Assembly (NCBI RefSeq): GCF_015326965.1
Contig: NZ_CP017659.1
Coordinates: 2,480,001 to 2,544,000 of the forward strand
Length of the DNA stretch: 64,000 bases
Reading direction: 5' to 3'
Origin: Paenibacillus sp. JZ16
Lineage (GTDB): Bacteria; Bacillota; Bacilli; Paenibacillales; Paenibacillaceae
Part shown: positions 60,542-64,000 of the stretch, one piece after another
How positions within the stretch are numbered: the first letter of the stretch is position 1
Layout: every line of letters starts with the position of its first letter
Made by a program: the position numbers and the translations under genes
The notes under the pieces: model-generated
The model's database searches: none
What the model saw: the letters and a program-made list of their open reading frames with translations, nothing else
Told to the model about the DNA's origin: nothing

Positions 60542-61765
60542 TTAAAGTGCATAAGCTGTGGAGTTGCCCTGAGGTCTGTTCATCCATTTCCCGTTCGTGA
60601 AATCGGGGAACGGAAGCATTGTGCCTCCAAGTTCAATCGACTGCTCGGATAGCGCGGTCACCGCCATCCAGGCGGCCATGTCGTACACATCGATCGGCAT
60701 TTCCGTTTTCTTGAGCACACTCTCGACAAAAGCGCGCAAGCATAGATAGTCCATGCCGCCATGCCCTCCCCGTACGCCGTCTTTCAAATAATTCGCCCAC
60801 ACCGGATGCTCGTACTCGTGGAAATAGGATTCGAACGGCTCCCATGCATGGGCCGGGCTTCGATCCTCGATATGAATAACGGCGCCGTCCTCCATCCAAA
60901 TGCCCTTCGTTCCCTGTATGCGTCCCCCGCGGGAATATGGACGGGGCAGGGATGTATCGTGCGTCAACAGAATCGATTCACCGTTGGCGCACTGAATCAT
61001 GGTGGTAACAATATCACCAAGAGCCATATCCGTAAGCGTAGCCGGGTGCTCGGCACCCAGGTTTCTGCGAGCCCACTCTGTTATTCCGCGCGTCTTGGTG
61101 GACATGGAGGAAAGCTTGGTAAGACGGTTGCCCCGGTTGATGTTCAGCATTTTGGCTGCTGGCCCCAGACCGTGGGTCGGGTACACATCGCCGTTGCGGT
61201 GCAAATAATTGTGGACGCGGTAATGGCGGTTTTCCACCCCCATCGCTACTTCTTCCCGGAGGTCATGCTGATAAGCCCCCTGACAGTGAAGCAGTTCCCC
61301 GAAAATCCCTTCTCTTACCATCCTCAGCAGCGCCATTTCTTCCCGGCCATAACAGCAGTTTTCCAGCAGCATGCAGGGCGTACCGGTCTCCTCATAGGTG
61401 CGAACCAGCTGCCAGCATTCCTCGAGGGAAGCAGCGCCTCCCACCTCCGATGCCACGGGCTTTCCCGCCCTCATCGCGGACACGGCGATCTCGCTGTGGC
61501 TGGTCCAGGATGAAGCGATGATAACAGCCGTTACATCCCTACGTGCAATCACTTCCCGATAATCCGTAGAGGAAGCAGGGACAGGACTTCCAGTTTCAGC
61601 AACCTGCCGTGCAGCCTCTTGAAGGCGATCCTCGTATAGATCCGAAATCGCCGTAATCTCCACATCCGGCATATCACTCAGCAGCCTCAGCAGATCCTTT
61701 CCGCGTTTGCCGAGACCGACAAAGCCTAACCAAATCTTTTCTTGGGAATCGTTGTACCCGATCAT
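60542..61765 (-). CDS. Gfo/Idh/MocA-family oxidoreductase (second)
   Basis: A 407-residue sugar dehydrogenase/hydrolase-type protein with N-terminal Rossmann motif GFVGLGKRGKDLL (about 13-25), catalytic-region SEVGGAASLEECW and a large C-terminal domain with HGLGPAAKML and GGHGGMDYL motifs. Such motifs are seen in GH109-like members, which use NAD to cleave alpha-N-acetylgalactosaminides, so glycosidase activity is possible. ATG has AAGGAGTAG upstream. Lies 75 bp downstream of the heparinase-like gene on the same strand. Confidence 0.88.
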   Translation of the reverse strand: MIGYNDSQEKIWLGFVGLGKRGKDLLRLLSDMPDVEITAISDLYEDRLQEAARQVAETGSPVPASSTDYREVIARRDVTAVIIASSWTSHSEIAVSAMRAGKPVASEVGGAASLEECWQLVRTYEETGTPCMLLENCCYGREEMALLRMVREGIFGELLHCQGAYQHDLREEVAMGVENRHYRVHNYLHRNGDVYPTHGLGPAAKMLNINRGNRLTKLSSMSTKTRGITEWARRNLGAEHPATLTDMALGDIVTTMIQCANGESILLTHDTSLPRPYSRGGRIQGTKGIWMEDGAVIHIEDRSPAHAWEPFESYFHEYEHPVWANYLKDGVRGGHGGMDYLCLRAFVESVLKKTEMPIDVYDMAAWMAVTALSEQSIELGGTMLPFPDFTNGKWMNRPQGNSTAYAL

Positions 61766-61840
61766 ATATGAACTACTCCTTCTATCATGAATTGGCCCCT
61801 TTAAACTTATGTTGATAAATGGCAGAACGAGGCTCTGCCA

Positions 61841-64000
61841 TCATTGTCCCCTGCCCCATCCGTTTCCGTTCATCGGACGAAAGATGCCGACCTCCGTGTA
61901 ATTATTCCATTGGTTCGACGTATTGCCCGATCCGTTGATGCGGATAAATCTCGCCGTTACCTCGGGAAATTGGAATACTTCCGGTTGGGCGGTCGTTCCT
62001 GAGCTGAGTCCGTCCGGGTAAACCGTGTTCCAGTGGACCCCGTCAGTGGATGCCGTCACGGTAAAATAGGATCTGCGTGTTTCACCGCTGAAAAAAGCGA
62101 TCGAAACCGCGCCCACCTTCCGGTTCTCGCCGAGATCGTATTGAATCCAATGCGATCCTTCCGATGTCCAGCGCGTCTCGTAATCTCCGTCGATCGTCTT
62201 GTCCGGGGTATATCCGTAGCTAGCCTGCGGAGAAGCGCTGGCTGTGACCTCCTGAATCGGCAAACGGTGACCAGGAGGGGGATCCCCAATCAACGGCCCA
62301 GGTACCAAAGCAACGGTATACCGATTGCGAACACCCGGATTGGACGGATCGGTCACATCGATATACGTCTTGCCGGGGATACCCTCGGCATGTATGACAG
62401 CAGCGTCAAAATCGGAAACAACCCCTATCTCCGGAACCTTCGAGCGCTGATCGTACGGAACCGTCCATTCGTAGTAAGTTCGCTGCGGATCAAACCCGGC
62501 CAGAGCGGAGCCGTCCACCAGGATGGAATTCACTTCAGGCAGCCGGTCCCTTTCCTGCATGGGACCGTCCGGAATCGACCAATCGTCAAGACTGCGGAAT
62601 TCCGGCGCTTCTTCCGGAAGCGGAACCTCTTCGGTCAAAGGGACCATCCACAGCGACAGTCGACCCCGGTTCGCGCCGGCCATATGAACAACCAGCTTGC
62701 GTATGCCGTGATTTACAGTTTGACCCGAAGGATTCGGCGTCCCTTCCAGCGGCTGGGCCATCATCTCGGAGAATGCCGCCCCTTCGGGAGCATCCAGCAT
62801 TTTGACGTACAGTTTTTTGTCCTTCTGCGTCAGCACGGCTTCTTGGCCACTCCCGAGCACTTCAATATCCGCTTCCGTGTGCATGAACCAATAGAGCTCG
62901 GATGACAATTTTAAGTCAAATTCATCCTGCACGATCAACTGCTGGCGATCGCCGGTCAGCATTAATCCACGCCTGTAGGATAATGCATCTTTCGGATACC
63001 GCTCAGTTAGGTCGATAATGCCGAAAGCGCCCCGCGGCTTGGAAGCACTTCTTACAAGCGGTGCTCGCGCATCGTAATCCTGCATGAAGACGGGATTCGA
63101 TTCCGGGTTCATTATCATCACGTTTTGTCCCTGTGCACCCTTACGGTAATAGGTCCAGCGTTGTCCGCCGGCATAGTCCCAGAAGCCGGGCAGGTTATAG
63201 TTTTCCATCCCTAAATCCGTCGCCCACCGCTCACCCAGCGCATCGAACACAAATGTGCCTGCGTCCATATCGATATGGCTCAGCAATGTATCGTTAAAAC
63301 CTTTCACCGAAGCGAAGGTATCGTTCAAGTTCGTCCATCCGCTACGCATGGATATCGATTCGATACCTGTGAATATACGGTCCAGTGAAGGGGGCAACTC
63401 ATCAAACATCCCCGGACGGTAAAACAGCAGGTAGTAAGGAGAAAAAGCCCCTTTACGACGGGTCAGTTCGCCTGCATACCAGGCGATGTGCGGCTGATCG
63501 TAGAAATCTGCCATCCAAAGGGTCTGGGGATGCATATTCGGTGTCGCCGAATCGTAAAAATTAAAGAATCCTCCCGGCCCCCATAAATGCAGCGGATACT
63601 CGCCGGATTCCTTCACCCCCTCAAGCTCGGCCAACCCGTAATCGGTTCCAAGCGTACGGTGCATGGCAGCCATCTTGAAAAATAGAAACTCCGTCCCGTA
63701 CTGCCAATAATGCGGCCCCTCCGGCCACGATCCGTCCTCCGTAAAGAAACGGAGCGTATTCTGCAGCTTGCGATAAGACCCGCGCAGAATTTCAAGCCCG
63801 GCTTGCGTCACCTTCTCTTCATCGCCCAGCATGGCTAGCGCCGCAACGGAAAAGCTGCCATTATCCACCAAGTTGATGTTGTTATACTCCCCGTTATGGG
63901 TGAATTCGCCGCGATACCAGGAGAGCGCGTGGCTGAACGCATGCTTCATGACCGCCTCCCGTACCATGTTCCGCTGCTGTTCAGTCATGGCATCATACAG
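61841..64000 (-). CDS. Heparinase II/III-like polysaccharide lyase with C-terminal F5/8C domain (5' end off window)
   Basis: The frame stays open to the window edge; the ATG at 63988 is internal, so the protein exceeds 715 residues. In the visible part an alpha-barrel (with NLVDNGSFSVAALAM and EDGSWPEGPHYW) is followed by a heparinase II/III beta-sheet domain (SHIDMDAGTFVFDALGERWA, with probable catalytic His) and, at about residues 585-705, an F5/8 type C (discoidin-like) carbohydrate-binding module with TIDGDYETRWTS. Expected to be secreted and to cleave acidic polysaccharide. Signal peptide is off window. Confidence 0.88.
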   Translation of the reverse strand: MYDAMTEQQRNMVREAVMKHAFSHALSWYRGEFTHNGEYNNINLVDNGSFSVAALAMLGDEEKVTQAGLEILRGSYRKLQNTLRFFTEDGSWPEGPHYWQYGTEFLFFKMAAMHRTLGTDYGLAELEGVKESGEYPLHLWGPGGFFNFYDSATPNMHPQTLWMADFYDQPHIAWYAGELTRRKGAFSPYYLLFYRPGMFDELPPSLDRIFTGIESISMRSGWTNLNDTFASVKGFNDTLLSHIDMDAGTFVFDALGERWATDLGMENYNLPGFWDYAGGQRWTYYRKGAQGQNVMIMNPESNPVFMQDYDARAPLVRSASKPRGAFGIIDLTERYPKDALSYRRGLMLTGDRQQLIVQDEFDLKLSSELYWFMHTEADIEVLGSGQEAVLTQKDKKLYVKMLDAPEGAAFSEMMAQPLEGTPNPSGQTVNHGIRKLVVHMAGANRGRLSLWMVPLTEEVPLPEEAPEFRSLDDWSIPDGPMQERDRLPEVNSILVDGSALAGFDPQRTYYEWTVPYDQRSKVPEIGVVSDFDAAVIHAEGIPGKTYIDVTDPSNPGVRNRYTVALVPGPLIGDPPPGHRLPIQEVTASASPQASYGYTPDKTIDGDYETRWTSEGSHWIQYDLGENRKVGAVSIAFFSGETRRSYFTVTASTDGVHWNTVYPDGLSSGTTAQPEVFQFPEVTARFIRINGSGNTSNQWNNYTEVGIFRPMNGNGWGRGQ

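Noticed and set aside
62033..62905. 290-codon plus-strand frame
   Set aside because: Shadow of the heparinase-like gene; no ribosome-binding site, Arg-rich composition.
1..64000. Prophage, integrative element or defence island
   Set aside because: No integrase, transposase, phage structural gene, restriction-modification or toxin-antitoxin pair, or attachment repeats were seen; codon use is even apart from the small AT-rich patch near 48 kb.

Overview
The window looks like a chromosomal segment of a Paenibacillus-type member of the Bacillales. GC content is moderate and Shine-Dalgarno sequences are strong (AGGAGG-like) with some TTG and GTG starts. There are two T-box leaders, many CUT1/Lpl-type sugar ABC transporters with lipoprotein binding proteins, WYL, AraC and LacI regulators, and a HelD-type helicase. 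This assignment is inference from gene content; no rRNA or other marker gene is present. I see no tRNA, rRNA, insertion sequence, prophage, CRISPR array or recognised defence island.

Layout. 0-2 kb: tail of an MFS exporter and a metal cupin with a long glutamine-rich tail. 2-7.7 kb: a minus-strand operon for an Fe/phosphonate-type ABC importer (lipoprotein, double-domain permease, ATPase) whose last gene, a calcineurin-like phosphatase, overlaps the ATPase by ATGA; a LysR gene is divergent. 7.8-11.6 kb: an M20 dipeptidase, then about 1 kb of layered non-coding repeats, then a zinc alcohol dehydrogenase. 11.7-16.1 kb: VOC, APH-like kinase, DinB, a WYL regulator with an ABM-domain protein, and AraC. 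16.2-17.6 kb: GH29 fucosidase. 17.8-20.7 kb: a DrrAB-like ABC exporter and a TetR gene linked by a shared 17-bp operator. 20.8-23.5 kb: VOC, SDR, an Atu4866-domain protein and a divergent AraC. 23.6-26.9 kb: a CUT1 sugar importer. 27.2-29.5 kb: a DUF1772 membrane protein, a glutamic (G1) peptidase and a DUF2268 metalloprotease. 29.6-32.5 kb: amidohydrolase and ankyrin lipoprotein, divergent from LysR.

32.6-36.2 kb: a heterodimeric ABC exporter of BmrCD type. 36.5-38.6 kb: HelD. 38.8-42.4 kb: WYL regulator, NmrA-like protein and a second DrrAB pair. 42.6-47.8 kb: an Lpl-type sugar importer with a Gfo/Idh/MocA dehydrogenase. 48.5-49.5 kb: LacI. 49.7-51.4 kb: an MFS exporter and an ArsR repressor with near-identical operator/promoter sequences. 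51.4-54.2 kb: a lipoprotein binding protein without its own permeases and a uronate-isomerase-like amidohydrolase. 54.5-56.6 kb: SDR and MFS. 57-60.4 kb: leuA and a chorismate mutase/DAHP synthase, each behind a T-box. 60.5-64 kb: a second Gfo/Idh/MocA dehydrogenase and a heparinase II/III-like protein cut by the window edge.

Two themes recur. One is scavenging of plant or microbial polysaccharides: fucosidase, three binding proteins, two permease pairs, two dehydrogenases, a uronate-isomerase-like enzyme and a lyase-like enzyme. The other is export or detoxification of small toxic molecules, through small regulator-plus-pump modules whose operators can be read directly in the DNA.
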